Positions 10,928-21,684 of a DNA stretch of 64,000 nucleotides are shown piece after piece (position 1 is the first letter of the stretch; each line of letters starts with the position of its first letter). Made by a program: the position numbers and the translations under genes. The stretch is taken from assembly GCA_012274445.1 (NCBI GenBank), contig JAAROD010000080.1:2294001-2358000 (forward strand), given 5' to 3'. Origin of the DNA: Sclerotiophoma versabilis (Eukaryota; Ascomycota; Dothideomycetes; Pleosporales; Didymellaceae). A model generated the notes under the pieces. It ran no database searches. It was not told the origin of the DNA and saw nothing but the letters and a program-made list of their open reading frames with translations.

Positions 10928-12200
10928 TCACTTTGACTTCCGCGCCACAACAGCATCCTTATGCCACTTTGTCGCAAGCAACTGCTCCCTCCACCACCAC
11001 CCAAGCCCAATAGTGACACCTGGGCCTGCAAAAACAAGCGTGACAAGACCCCTGCCCACAATGCTGACCCAACTATCGTTCATCATGCCCGCTCTCTTCA
11101 AATCTCCAAACAGATACAGCAACCATAGCAAACACGAACCCATCGAGAAGATCTGATCAAACTGTAAGAACAGTCTGATAAACTCATCACCCGTCTTCAT
11201 GGCAGCGACGTTCGGGATGAACAGTGATGCAGGCGAGAAAGGCGCATTTAAGAGCGTGTACCACCACGTCGTGGCCGATATCACACAGAGCGAGTATACC
11301 GTATGCTTGATGACCGGCAAATCATGGCTCGGGTTCTTGATCCGGTCCTCCTGCACGGTGTCCGGCATGACAGTCCTTTTGAGCAAGAACTGCAAGATAC
11401 TGGTCCAGACAGCGAAGGGTTGCCAGACCCAATTCGCAGCGTGGCGCGTCTGTGGATCAATCCATGTGGAGAGGGAGATGAAGCTGGGGAGATAGTGGGT
11501 CAGCAGGATGACGGGGAGGACGGAGGCGGTATAAGATAGGTCAGTCAAACGCATGTCGCGGGCGCGGAAGTTTTCGATGGGAGTTTGGATGTAGTGCACT
11601 AGGCACCAGAGGGCCATTAGGACGCCAATGCCGAAAAATTGCATGTTGTAGCCTAGGATGAGTGGGCTCCTCACTGTCAGCTAGAAAAATTTGTCAGGTG
11701 AAATAAGATCGACTCACAAGTACGCCAACGTCATAATGTTCGCTCTCCGGGCGCTCTCGATGAGCAATATTGAGTATACAATACCGGCATCGGTCAGGAA
11801 GGTGAGAGACTGCCAGCTGCAGATGAGGTCGACGAACTGGAACGAGGCGAAGCATGCGACAAGCCCCTTGAATCTACTGTCGAGAAGCTCGACACCATAG
11901 AAGTTATGCAGCGCCTCTACGTGCACAGCTTCCCCAATATTGTTCTGTACGCCTTTCTCCAAAATCTCCGGAATGCGCTCTAGCATATGTGGTAGAGAGA
12001 TACCCCACATAAAGTATAACGCAGCAGCGGTGATTCCCAAGAACGGCAAACCCCTTACAGCTCTCCATAACTTCGATTCGGTCTGACCAAGCCCTTGAGA
12101 TGGATTAAAAGGCATTGTGCCGCGCAGTGATCGTTCAGGTATCGGAAGGTAGTCAAGTTTGACGGCGCCAGTGATCATATCACTTTGGAGGTCCGAGATA
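10928..12200 (-). CDS. Multi-pass membrane domain, probably the C-terminal half of the upstream FAD monooxygenase
   Basis: Exons 11718-12200 and 10928-11669 (intron 11670-11717) encode a hydrophobic protein with about eight predicted membrane helices (ITAAALYFMWG, GIGVLMALWCLVHY, LLWLLYLFGD, LVTLVFAGPGVTIG). An ATG at 12178 could start an independent 401-residue protein. However, splicing from 12413 (end of the FAD monooxygenase reading frame) to 12200 joins the two in frame through LQSDMITGAVKLDYLPIP and RSLRGTMPFNP. As I recall the family, that motif lies at the end of long fungal FAD monooxygenases. Related membrane proteins occur in terpenoid and indole-diterpene pathways. A CCAAT box on the minus strand inside the 212-bp gap argues for two genes. 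I favour fusion at roughly 55:45. Confidence 0.72.
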
Positions 12201-12408
12201 CTAAGGTGTGGGGTTAGCAGTGCTTCAAACTAGCTACTGTAGGCTGAGTGGTCGTGGGGACCAAAAGGGAAAATGAAGTTGCGAGGCTCGGCTAAGCTGA
12301 CTGTATGCTCTCGTATCACGGAACATGTGCGGACGCCGATTGGTCAGCGCGCCGCCTTTCACAGCTGGGCGTGTGCAGGGATCCGCAGCCACATCTGAGA
12401 TCGGTTAC

Positions 12409-13860
12409 CTACAAATCGCCAGTATTGGGAAGAACCCAGAATGCAAAGATCTTGTCTTTAAGGGTCGCGAGCGCGTGCATACGCGTGAGACCGTTCGCAG
12501 CTTTCAGAACGGCTGTCAGACGGATGTCTCGGAGCTTCTGGTAGTTGCCTAGGTGAGCTTTGATGTTGTCGTAGCTGGGCTTCCTTTTTTCGGCCGTATC
12601 TACCATCCTCTTCAGCTCATTTGCTAGAGCAGCGGCTGTTTCCATCGCTGCATTGCCGCCAGCGCCCATGTTTGGAGTCATTTTGTGGACGCAGTCACCA
12701 ACACAGGCGATGCGACCCCAAGACCATCGTTTCAGTTGGGCCTCTTCAGTTGGAACTAAGGTATAGGTACTCTTGTTTTTCCATAGGTCACCAAAAGTCA
12801 TCTCGGGTGTCAGGGTATAATTTTCGATATCACGGGCAAAGGCCTCAGCATCGTTTTTGCTGTATCGTGGTAGCTCAGTGGATTTGTCTGTGGTTTGACC
12901 AGTCAGCAAACCAGCTCACATGGCCGTCGGTTTTGCAGCGCTGTGCTCCTGTGTGGACAAACTTAAGATCAAATAGAACATGGAAAGCGAGCGCGGTGTG
13001 TACATACTGAAGATGGTTAGCCCATGTTTCCAATAAGCAGTGTGATCAAGCTCACCATATTTTGTCCATCTTCTTGAATATAAACCAGAAGACCTTCTGT
13101 TTACCACCAACGACCATTGTGGAGAAACCTTCATCGTGGTTCACGGTAACTTCGCCATCGATAACACCGTTTGTCTGAGTCGAGATACCAAACAAGCATT
13201 GGTATTCAGCGAACAACAGGTCCTTGTCAGAAGGATCGAACGAGGTTTGCTCGTGCATGTGAGCAAGTCGCCACATCTCTCGACGGACAACGCTATGAAC
13301 GCCATCGCAACCGATAAGGACATCGCCACTGATTGTAGTGCCATCGGTACAAGTGACTGCTATTCCGTCCTCGCTGTGTTCGACTGTTGAGATGCGCTTT
13401 TGCAACTCAATCTTGAATTTATCCTGGAGATTTTCGTACATTATGCGCAACGCACTCTCTCGTTCGATGAACAGTGCAGGATAGCCGAACCTACCGATGT
13501 AGTCAGTCAACCACCCTCACCGTCTATGGGAGGGAGTACCTACCGGGCCTCAACCAGTTGTATGCCATTCCCGGAAGAAATTTGTGTACCATGTTGGTTG
13601 CGACTCCGACTCCTATGAAGTGCACAAGTGTGTTCCAAGATAGCATCAAGGCACCCCAGCTGATCCAGGATTCGGCCGCCGTTCTGGAAGAACCCGATGG
13701 ATGCACCAATCCTAGGTGTGATGGTGTCTCGAGCTTCGAGAAGTACATAGTCGATATCAGCTTTCTCCAGGGCGTTGGCCAGCGTCAGGCCTGCGATACC
13801 TCCTCCCGCGATGATGACCCGGAAACTTCCTGGTGTTAACATGCTGTCTGGAGGGTGCAT
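12409..13860 (-). CDS. FAD-dependent monooxygenase (PHBH fold, PaxM/MAK1-like)
   Basis: The start at 13860 leads into the Rossmann motif VIIAGGGIAGLTLANALE. Exon 1 (13544-13860) joins exon 2 (13056-13490) to give VEARFGYPALFIERE, the expected RFGYP motif. GDVLIGCDGVHSVVRR is the DG motif. The last exon contains WGRIACVGDCVHKMTPNMGAGGN, the GD motif that binds the FAD ribityl chain. Such enzymes hydroxylate or epoxidise small molecules in secondary metabolism or detoxification. The junction between exon 2 and the last exon (12888-13055) is irregular: the simple intron is out of frame by one base, and the only in-frame solution I found needs a 29-nt exon (12920-12948) plus a 32-bp intron. So the gene may be slightly broken or mis-read there. 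The frame ends at 12409 or splices on into the membrane domain. Confidence 0.85.
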
Positions 13861-14641
13861 CTGACTGACTTAGTAACTTAACATCAGATACCGGAAATCT
13901 TGAAGCGTGATGCTATTTGGAGCTCGAAAACTACTGTGTACGTTACGCAGAACACTTGTACTTATACCTCATTCTGTATTCGTGCTTGGTGTAGCCCGAG
14001 TCCTGCAAGAGGCCAACGCCGAGCATTGGCCATAATAGGCAATGCTTGCGTTCCGGACACTCGACTGTTGGCGCTGCTTATGATCACATCGAGAGCATAA
14101 TGCGCCCTGCTGTCTAGGCTATCGACGCGAATTCTCACAAGCATGCTTGGGCCGCGGCAAAATATCCCGGTGATTTATTTGCTTGTGACCTACACAGAAG
14201 TCATTGACAAGTCAGATTCAAGTATGCGTTGCACCGCCAAGGGCTTCGGCATCCACCTCAGTCGCGCTCACGTCAGCTCAAGGATAGTCTGGTCGCGTTG
14301 TCGGGCTACCAACAAGCGAAGACCTTTGTGGCGAGAGCAGAATGTGTGCATTTTGAAAGTGTATTGTTGATTGTATTAGCTCTCACAAGTCCACCTCGTT
14401 GTAGCAGCTTGACATTTCACAGATGCTGAAACCACCTCCTTGTCGAACAAGCTTTTTCTCCCCGTCCCAGAGTATGACCATCATCCTACTTCACATTAAT
14501 GAGTCCTTCGCAGAGTCATGTATTTTCCATAAGCTAGCTAAGTTGCTGAGCAGGCCTGTAACGTTACTGCAACGTGTTGCAGCATATCGAACAAAACACT
14601 CATGGCCATACAATGCGCGCTTTGTGCAAGACTTCACCCGC
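13861..14641. other. Intergenic, no gene seen
   Basis: This holds the upstream region of the FAD monooxygenase and the 3' flank of the next minus-strand gene. Short open stretches on both strands look random. Confidence 0.5.
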
Positions 14642-15798
14642 CTACAGCTTCTTCCCTTTTGCTGCCTTGTTCTTGGCCTCTTTGACCTTCGCTGCCTCTT
14701 TTTCAGTTTTTGGCGCTTCCATACTCCGCGTGAGTAGCTTGGGCAAGAACTTGCCAACGCGGTCCTGGTAGACCTTATACTCAGGGTATTTGTCTGCACT
14801 TAGCAACTCTGTCAACCAGGTGCTGGCCTGGAAGAGGATGAGATAAGAGAAGGCGCCAGCAAACGTCCAATTTGTGAAAGTATAGCTCTCCATGCAGCCC
14901 CACTGGTAAAGTGACACCCAGAAAGCTTGTTCAGCCGCGAAGTTGGGGTGGCGTGACCATGCCCACAAGCCACTGGTATTGAAGCCACGATCAAGCTGCT
15001 CGCGGGTGTATCTGTATTCGTTGGGAACCTTCGCAGTCTTGCTATAAGCGCCTTTTGCTTTGTGGAAAACCCACTGTTGCTGATCGGCAAAGAACTCGAT
15101 GACAATGATGACGAACATAGCCTTGCTGAATACATTATCGTACGCAGATAGTGTGTTGCCTGTAATGCGCGAGGTGAGAAGCAGGACGTAGGTCGGCGAC
15201 GTGATGATCCAAAGTAGAATCTACAATTTGAGTAAGTCGCGTGTGGGTAGGTAATGACATTAGCACTTACGTTCTGAGCCAGTGAGATGAAGACAATGTT
15301 GAAGATGAACATAGGGACAGGGCCAACGTAGTCTTTGACGATGTTCCACCTGTAATCCTCACTTCCCACGTGGTAGCCGCCCTTTCGCCAGTAGTTGAAC
15401 GTCAGCCGCGCACCCCAAATGACCGACAGGGCCATGATGTGGTCGACCTTCGCAGTTGGCAGGCCATTCAGATGCGCCCAGACATCATAGTGTACGTTGT
15501 AGATGACAGGAAGGATGCTCCACAGACGGTCGACTTGCGAGTAGTTGCGGTTGATCTCAGATACTACTAGGACGATGGGTGTCATGAACAGCGCAAACGC
15601 CAGGCCTAGCATTAGGGGGTTCGTCGACACATAGACGTTCAGTAACGCCTGGCGGTCATTGATGCTCTCGATGATCCGATATGGCAGGTCGTAGAGTTGT
15701 GGCAGGTATGGCTGCACGGTTCTGCTGAAATCGGCGCATTCTGGAAGTTTTTTGACAAGAGGGAGCGCCAGGTCGAGAGAGGCGCGAGGAACCAGCAT
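14642..15798 (-). CDS. DUF1295 / steroid 5-alpha-reductase-like membrane protein
   Basis: Exons 15271-15798 and 14642-15220 (intron 15221-15270) encode 368 residues with about seven hydrophobic helices. The sequence contains QVDRLWSILPVIY and WGARLTFNYWRKGGY near the middle. The C-terminal half has LWAWSRHPNFAAEQAFWVSLY, the conserved RHPN signature of DUF1295 and isoprenylcysteine methyltransferase/steroid reductase-like enzymes, where the motif binds the cofactor. The last 25 residues are Lys/Ala-rich, as in ER-retained proteins. The substrate is unknown for this fungal branch. It is divergent from TOP3, with about 270 bp between the starts. Confidence 0.9.
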
Positions 15799-16067
15799 CT
15801 TGACCTGATCTTGTGTATATTACAGCGTAAGTAAGGTCTGAACCGCGCGCGATGAAGGGTGAAGGGCTGCGGTGCCTGCAAGAGGTCGAATAGAAACAGA
15901 ATGACCTCATGAGTTTGCGACCCACTTTTGTTTACAGCCAAGCCACGCTAAGATCTCAGCTCGCGCTTTCCCTGTTGAACGCGCTCTCACGTGCATTGCC
16001 TTCAGCTTCCTGTCTTCTCACCACCGCTCGCCTACGAGCTCAAGGGCCACAGTAGTTCGTCCACACA

Positions 16068-18352
16068 ATGAAGGTACTATGCGTGGCGGAGAAGCCGTCT
16101 ATTGCAAAGGCGGTTGCTAACCATCTTGGCGGCCGAGTGACAACTGTGCGTAGAAATGCTTCATTCACAAATCTTGGAGTGAGACGAAGGAGCTGACTCG
16201 GAGCAGGATAGTGTTCGAGGGATTCAGTGGGTCAAGAACTTCAGGTTTGACTTTCGTTTCCAACAATGGGGTCAGTGTGATGTTACCTTTACATGTGTTG
16301 CCGGCCACATTATAGGCCATGACTTCACCGAACGGTACAGGAAGTGGCAATCGTGTCCACCCGCAGATTTGTTCGATGCTCCGATACAAAGCTTTGTTGC
16401 AGAGGTACTTTAAGTCTTCCAGAGGCTTTCCTTTTCTAATGGACGCTCGGGGCTCAGAAGCTTATAGCAGTGTAGGACAAGAAAGCTATTGCAAACAACA
16501 TTGAATCACAGGCAAGAAACTCGCAGATCCTGTTCATATGGACGGACTGCGATCGTGAGGGCGAAAACATTGGGACTGAAATACGAGATATTGCCATGAA
16601 GGTCAACCCACGACTTCGGGTCTTCCGTGCACGATTCAGTAACATCGAAAGAGCGCAAGTTTCCGCTGTTGGCTTCCTAGATCTGTGGCTAATATCCCTC
16701 CAGACATGTGATTCAGGCTTCACAGAACCCCATACAGCTTGACGAAGCCCAGTCAAACGCCGTCGCTGCCCGAACTGAACTCGATCTACGCCTTGGTGCG
16801 GCTTTCACACGTATGCAAACGCTGAACTTGCAAAATTTGATCCCAAAGCAAGGCGAAGAACGAAGGAAGATGATTAGCTATGGATCTTGCCAGTTTCCTA
16901 CCCTAGGTTTCGTCGTTGACCGGTACCTTCGCGTACGCAACTTTGTCCCAGAATCGTTCTGGTATATCAAGGTTCACCACACCAAAGACGATGTGGAGGT
17001 CAAATTCAATTGGAGGAGAGGTCACCTCTTCGATCGTATGGCGGTCACCTTGATCTTCGAAAGATGTCTGATCTCGACGACGGCGAAAGTGACCAAGATG
17101 GCTAAGAAGCCAACACGAAAATGGAAACCGCTTCCTCTTACAACAGTAGAACTGCAAAAGATGGGTAGCAGGTTTCTTCGTATGTCGTCGCAGGATGTTA
17201 TGAAGGTTGCAGAAGAGCTATACACCAAAGGTTGGATCAGCTACCCGCGTACCGAAACCGATCAGTTTGACCGAGGGATGGATCTCCGAAATATAATTTC
17301 AAGGCAGACTCAGGACGGCCGTTGGGGCGACTTTGCTCAGGGCCTAATGAGTGGTGGGTTCAACCAGCCGCGCAATGGTCGCAACAACGATAAGGCGCAT
17401 CCGCCTATCCATCCTGTCAATTACGTGGCATCCAATGCGCTCAATGAAAACGAACGCAAGGTGTACGAGTTTGTCGTTCGCCGCTTCCTCGCGTGTTGCT
17501 CCGAGGACGCGCTTGGAGAGGCTACAGACATTGAGATCGACTACCGTGGTGAGATCTTCCATGCTCACGGCTTACGGGTCATTGCCAGAAACTACCTCGA
17601 CGTGTACCCCTACGACAAGTGGGAAAGCAGCCAGCAGTTGCCGCAGTATGCAGTAGGCGAAACGCTTAAGCCTACAGAAGCAACCATGCTTGATGGCAAG
17701 ACGTCAGCACCTTCTTACCTTACGGAACCAGAACTCATCGCCCTTATGGACGTTAACGGCATTGGCACCGACGCAACAATGGCCGAACACATTGCCAAGA
17801 TTCAGGAGCGCGAGTACGTGATTGCTCGACCCAAAGGCGGGGCTGCAGCAAATCCTGGCAACGGTGCAGGCAGAGGACGCGGCCGAGGAAGAGGAGGTGG
17901 TGCTCGAGGAGGCCGGGGCGGCGCAGCAGCGGGTCATAACGGAGGTGGGGGAGCGGCAGCCGGCGGAGTGCAAGAGTTCATTCCGACGACATTGGGTATC
18001 GCGCTTATCGAAGGATATGATAATGTGGGTATTGAGACCAGTCTCAGCAAGCCGTTCTTACGCAAAGAGGTGAGTGATGTATGGAGGGGCATAATTGCTT
18101 TATTGAGTGGATCTGCTAACCAAGCGCAGATGGAACTCCAAATGAAAGCTATCTGCGAAGGGCGTACGACACGCAACGACGTGGTGCAACAAAACTTGGA
18201 TCAGTATCGCGCCATCTTCAACCGCACTTTACAGCAGATCAACGTTCTCAAGTCTGTAAGTCACGAGATTCTCCGAGTGCTATGTGCAGAAAAGGTATAC
18301 TAACACAAGCGAGGCCATCACCAAGTACGTCGGGCCGGCGAATCATGGCTGA
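16068..18352 (+). CDS. TOP3: DNA topoisomerase III (type IA)
   Basis: Type IA topoisomerase that, with RecQ helicase and Rmi1, dissolves recombination intermediates. Six exons (16068-16145, 16207-16404, 16476-16654, 16704-18069, 18130-18255, 18314-18352) give 661 residues. It starts MKVLCVAEKPSIAKAVANHL (Toprim), with the acidic metal motif TDCDREGENIG in exon 3. The catalytic tyrosine lies in WISYPRTETDQFD (about residue 331). LDLRLGAAFTR and DVNGIGTDATMAEHI are family motifs. A Gly/Arg-rich insertion (about 545-585) resembles the RGG tails of this family. The intron 16655-16703 only keeps the conserved reading frame (ERAHVIQASQNP) if its donor is GC (GCAAGT). The last intron uses a GAG acceptor, giving the end KYVGPANHG; that end is less certain. 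Confidence 0.95.
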
Positions 18353-19502
18353 GCTGTAGTCCACATGCACAGTCGCATAAACGCTTACGTCAAAACTGAT
18401 CCACTTGAACCAGACGTGTGACGGGGTGTCTGCGAGAAAGGCACACACGTGTGTAAGCTTGCTTCTTTCCGAGCTCCACGGCGCACTCCATCGGCGGCAG
18501 ACTTTCAACATTTTGTTGTGTGGTCCCGCGATGTGTGGTTGCTACCAAGAGGGGGCTTCGCGTAGCGAAGATCGGAGCGAGGTCGATAGCGGCACATAGT
18601 GACCCCGCGCAGCGCTGATAAGACCAATGGGTGTTGGGACTGCGAACGCATGGGGGCTCTGGAGGCCGGATGATGGCTCAGGTCTCGGCTGGTCTCGGAG
18701 CAGAGGGAGTCAGGCGTGCACACGTCCAAGAGAGCCCTAGACGAGCGTCACGATGCTTGTGGAAAGACATGAATGAGATACAAACGCAGCTTCACGATGT
18801 AACCATCACGACATTTGCGGCGGCGCGCAAGGGCAAGGCGCGCAAACTGGGCTGCGACCCTGCTTCCGGCGTGGGTACCTGCTGACAGATGGGGCGTTTG
18901 ACGATGACGGCTACGAAGAGGTGTGGCACGCTGCTATCGCGCCAGCCAATCAGCGGGCAGTCGCGATGCCATGCGCCTGTCCGACACGCACCTGGTTCGC
19001 CCTGGTTCGCCCACTTCCTTGGTTTCGACAGCATATGCAGGTGGGACTCTACCATACCGAGCGGCCCTTATCACAGCTGACTCCCACCTACTACAAAGCA
19101 CCCACTGCGCGCACACTGAATATTGCCCTCTGCCAGAACACACGTCCTCGCTGCTTGTTGCGGATACTGCTCGCCAACACTTTGACGCGCCTCCTGTCTG
19201 ATCCGCCCGGTACGCCTGCCTGCTCCCCAGATCGACGATCCACCAAACGCGCTCGAACCCTGCTACGACCAAGCGGCGTCGCTGCAGCTTGCTCCGTGAA
19301 TCGCCGACGCACGACAGCAATTATCTCTCGTTCACCGCTGCCATTCCCGTCGCATGAAACAGCTCTTCTGCTGTCTCTAAACAAAGACCGCCAACCCCTT
19401 TGTCTGCGCTACTGCTGCTTCGGTGAGACGCCGCCTTCCTGAGTCAGCACCTGCCTCCAGACAACACCCTGTCCCCCGACGACGAACTTCATACCCACAA
19501 AT
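18353..19502. promoter_or_regulatory. Long upstream/leader region of the Stb3-like gene
   Basis: The 1.15 kb between TOP3 and the next gene contains no convincing coding sequence. The last 400 bp before the ATG at 19503 are pyrimidine- and CA-rich (many ACCC, CGCC and CACC runs), typical of a long 5' UTR of a fungal regulatory gene. Confidence 0.45.
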
Positions 19503-20651
19503 ATGGCGACCATGGTTCAGAAGCCCATCTCCAACATCGCTGCGGCTTTTGCTGCCCAGCAGGCCTCCCACAACATCCCTATCGCTCATGATGGCGCCCA
19601 CCCCGCCTCGACAGGAACCCTCCTGACGCCTCCCTCTTCGATATCACCCACCCTCTCAGCTCACAAGCGCAGGCCGGCCCTACCGTTGGCTGGGAGGGTA
19701 GACACGCCGGAAACAATGGACTTTGATCTGCAGGACGCGGTCGAACATGCGAGGGCCCAAGACCAACCCTCGGCTCTGTCCAAAGAGGCGCTTGCCGGCC
19801 TCGACGCCACGCGTCAGATCACGGCCACTATGTTGGCAAAGCACCACCTGCCCGCCATCATCGCCGGCCACGGCGCTATGCCTATCCGCGAGATGATGGC
19901 ACACCTCACCCACTCAGTCCCTGGCTTTTCCGGCTTAGTACCCGCAAAGGCAAGGCGGCTCGTTGTCGCAGCGCTGGAACATCGCGCTGGCGGCGGCATG
20001 CACGGCGAGGTAAAGTTCGAGAAGGTCGGCTGGGGTAGGTGGAGCGTCGCGGGCTCGTCCCAGGCTTGCGGTGTGCCCTTTGGCAGCTTGCGCGGTGGAA
20101 GTGGCACAACGCCGCCAGCCAGTATGGACAGCACTGCCGGTGGACTGCAGATTCCCAAGCTGCGCCAGGAGCGCGATATCTACCAGGGCAGCTGGAATGC
20201 TGGCTCGTGGTCGCCGCCTCATAAGATGGACGATGACGAAGAAATGGCCGACCAAATGTCGCTAGACGGCTCTGACGACAGTCTCGAATCTGATTCAGCG
20301 TCTGACATGGACCTCGGCGAAGACTTGGACGATGACACCGACCAGGAGGATTGGGCCACGATGGGCCCACAGATTTCGCGGGAGACCCGCCGCGGCCCGC
20401 GTCGCGAACATCGTGACTACAACCACCTAAGCCGCACGCAGTCGAGTAATCCGCGCTATCGTAGCATCTCAACTCAAGGCCAGTCTCTGCCACAAGGTGG
20501 TTTCCAGGGCTCCATTTCCTCTCGTACCCCAGCTATGGGTAGTACTCCCCTTCTTTCACAGTATGCTGCATCTCCTGGCGTTACTGGACATGGCGCCGAG
20601 CGCGATGCGATTGAGGCTCTCCTCTCTATGGGCTCCATGCCCCGTGCTTAG
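19503..20651 (+). CDS. Sin3-binding protein, Stb3-like regulator
   Basis: Single-exon gene of 382 residues. The N-terminus has LLTPPSSISP, seen in many fungal regulators. The central block (about residues 105-185) reads TATMLAKHHLPAIIAGHGAM, then IREMMAHLTHSVPGFSGLVPAKARRLVVAALEHR, then FEKVGWGRW, which matches the Stb3/Sin3-binding domain. In yeast Stb3 binds the ribosomal-RNA-processing element and recruits the Sin3-Rpd3 deacetylase complex in response to nutrients. An acidic Asp/Glu/Ser stretch (about 245-290) and a polar tail ending AIEALLSMGSMPRA follow. The start is well supported: the upstream leader is stop-rich and the second ATG is only three codons in. A nuclear role is inferred from the family. 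Confidence 0.87.
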   Translation: MATMVQKPISNIAAAFAAQQASHNIPIAHDGAHPASTGTLLTPPSSISPTLSAHKRRPALPLAGRVDTPETMDFDLQDAVEHARAQDQPSALSKEALAGLDATRQITATMLAKHHLPAIIAGHGAMPIREMMAHLTHSVPGFSGLVPAKARRLVVAALEHRAGGGMHGEVKFEKVGWGRWSVAGSSQACGVPFGSLRGGSGTTPPASMDSTAGGLQIPKLRQERDIYQGSWNAGSWSPPHKMDDDEEMADQMSLDGSDDSLESDSASDMDLGEDLDDDTDQEDWATMGPQISRETRRGPRREHRDYNHLSRTQSSNPRYRSISTQGQSLPQGGFQGSISSRTPAMGSTPLLSQYAASPGVTGHGAERDAIEALLSMGSMPRA

Positions 20652-21684
20652 GCTATGTTCCAGCATTACCGCCTCTGATGGCGACAAAACATCATCATCC
20701 AACATCACCACCATTATATCTACGCGCGTTCGCGTTTAACATTCAACATTGCATGGGCAGGGGCATCTACTGGTTTTCGGGGTTCAGTTGTTCATGGTTC
20801 GCGTTATATTAGCATACCCCACCTCCCTCCACCGCGTTGGATCTCGACTGCGAGAGGGACGATCCGTCAAGTGCTGATGTGGATCATTGTTTTGGGCTTG
20901 GGACGTTTTGCGCATTTTGGTTTATCTCTACACTTCACACTATATCCTCTTTATCTGGGCGTCTCGGTACCAGAGGGCAGCATGCATCGGGGGCCGCAGG
21001 ATCTGAAATCGAGCGATACGGCCTGTTGTCGCTGGCCGGCTTATCAGTATCGAGCATCTGTGCGACGGCGTTTGTAAATATGTTCACAACACAACCCTAC
21101 CATGAGAAAGTAGTAGTAATTGGGCTGGATAAACGGTGACCCACTCCGCTAAGTGGTACCGAAGTGGTGAAAGTAATTCAAACATTGTTCGGGAATGGTT
21201 GCGCCTGTAGGCTACCTTCTCATCACCACCAATCATCGTTTAGAGATGCGTTTGTTGCTATCATGTTGAGGCCTTTCAGTAGCTGACTTATGGCATACGT
21301 GGATACCTCAGCGGCTTGGCAGGTATGTTCCTTGTGCTTGCTCCATGTTGGAAACTCTCCCGCTTACACAACAGCTTCTTAAGAGCTGTGAAACAGACTT
21401 CGACATCCATATGGAATTTGTTCTAATGTTCAAGGTGCGAGTACTAGCGCATGTTGTAACGCAGCAAATGTGGTGGGCGCAGCGCAGCCTGAACTCAGGG
21501 CGTCAACCTTGCAGCCTTTAGTTTCCAACGGTCGTTCTCAACCTTGTACGCAGATTCTCATACTTCTCTCGCTCCTAACAGTGTAATCAGAACAGCCACC
21601 ATATTACATGGTATTTCCGCCGGCTCAGCCTTCTCGATTTCGTTTCGACCTCAGACTCCGAACCTTGCATTAGTGGCTATCGAC
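20652..21684. other. Intergenic, no gene seen
   Basis: This is the 3' region of the Stb3-like gene and the upstream side of the HET relic. A few short open stretches exist but none looks coding. Confidence 0.5.

Noticed and set aside
16655..16718. TOP3 intron using the ordinary GT donor and the later TTCAG acceptor
   Set aside because: In frame but deletes two conserved residues (V-I); the GC donor with the GCAAGT consensus keeps the full family motif.
19251..19290. TTCGAGC-containing segment considered as a tRNA T-arm
   Set aside because: Flanking bases do not pair as a T stem and no anticodon or acceptor arms can be drawn.
18921..19442. Long plus-strand open frame upstream of the Stb3-like gene
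   Set aside because: Pro/Arg/Ser-rich text without pattern, consistent with a C-rich 5' leader rather than protein.
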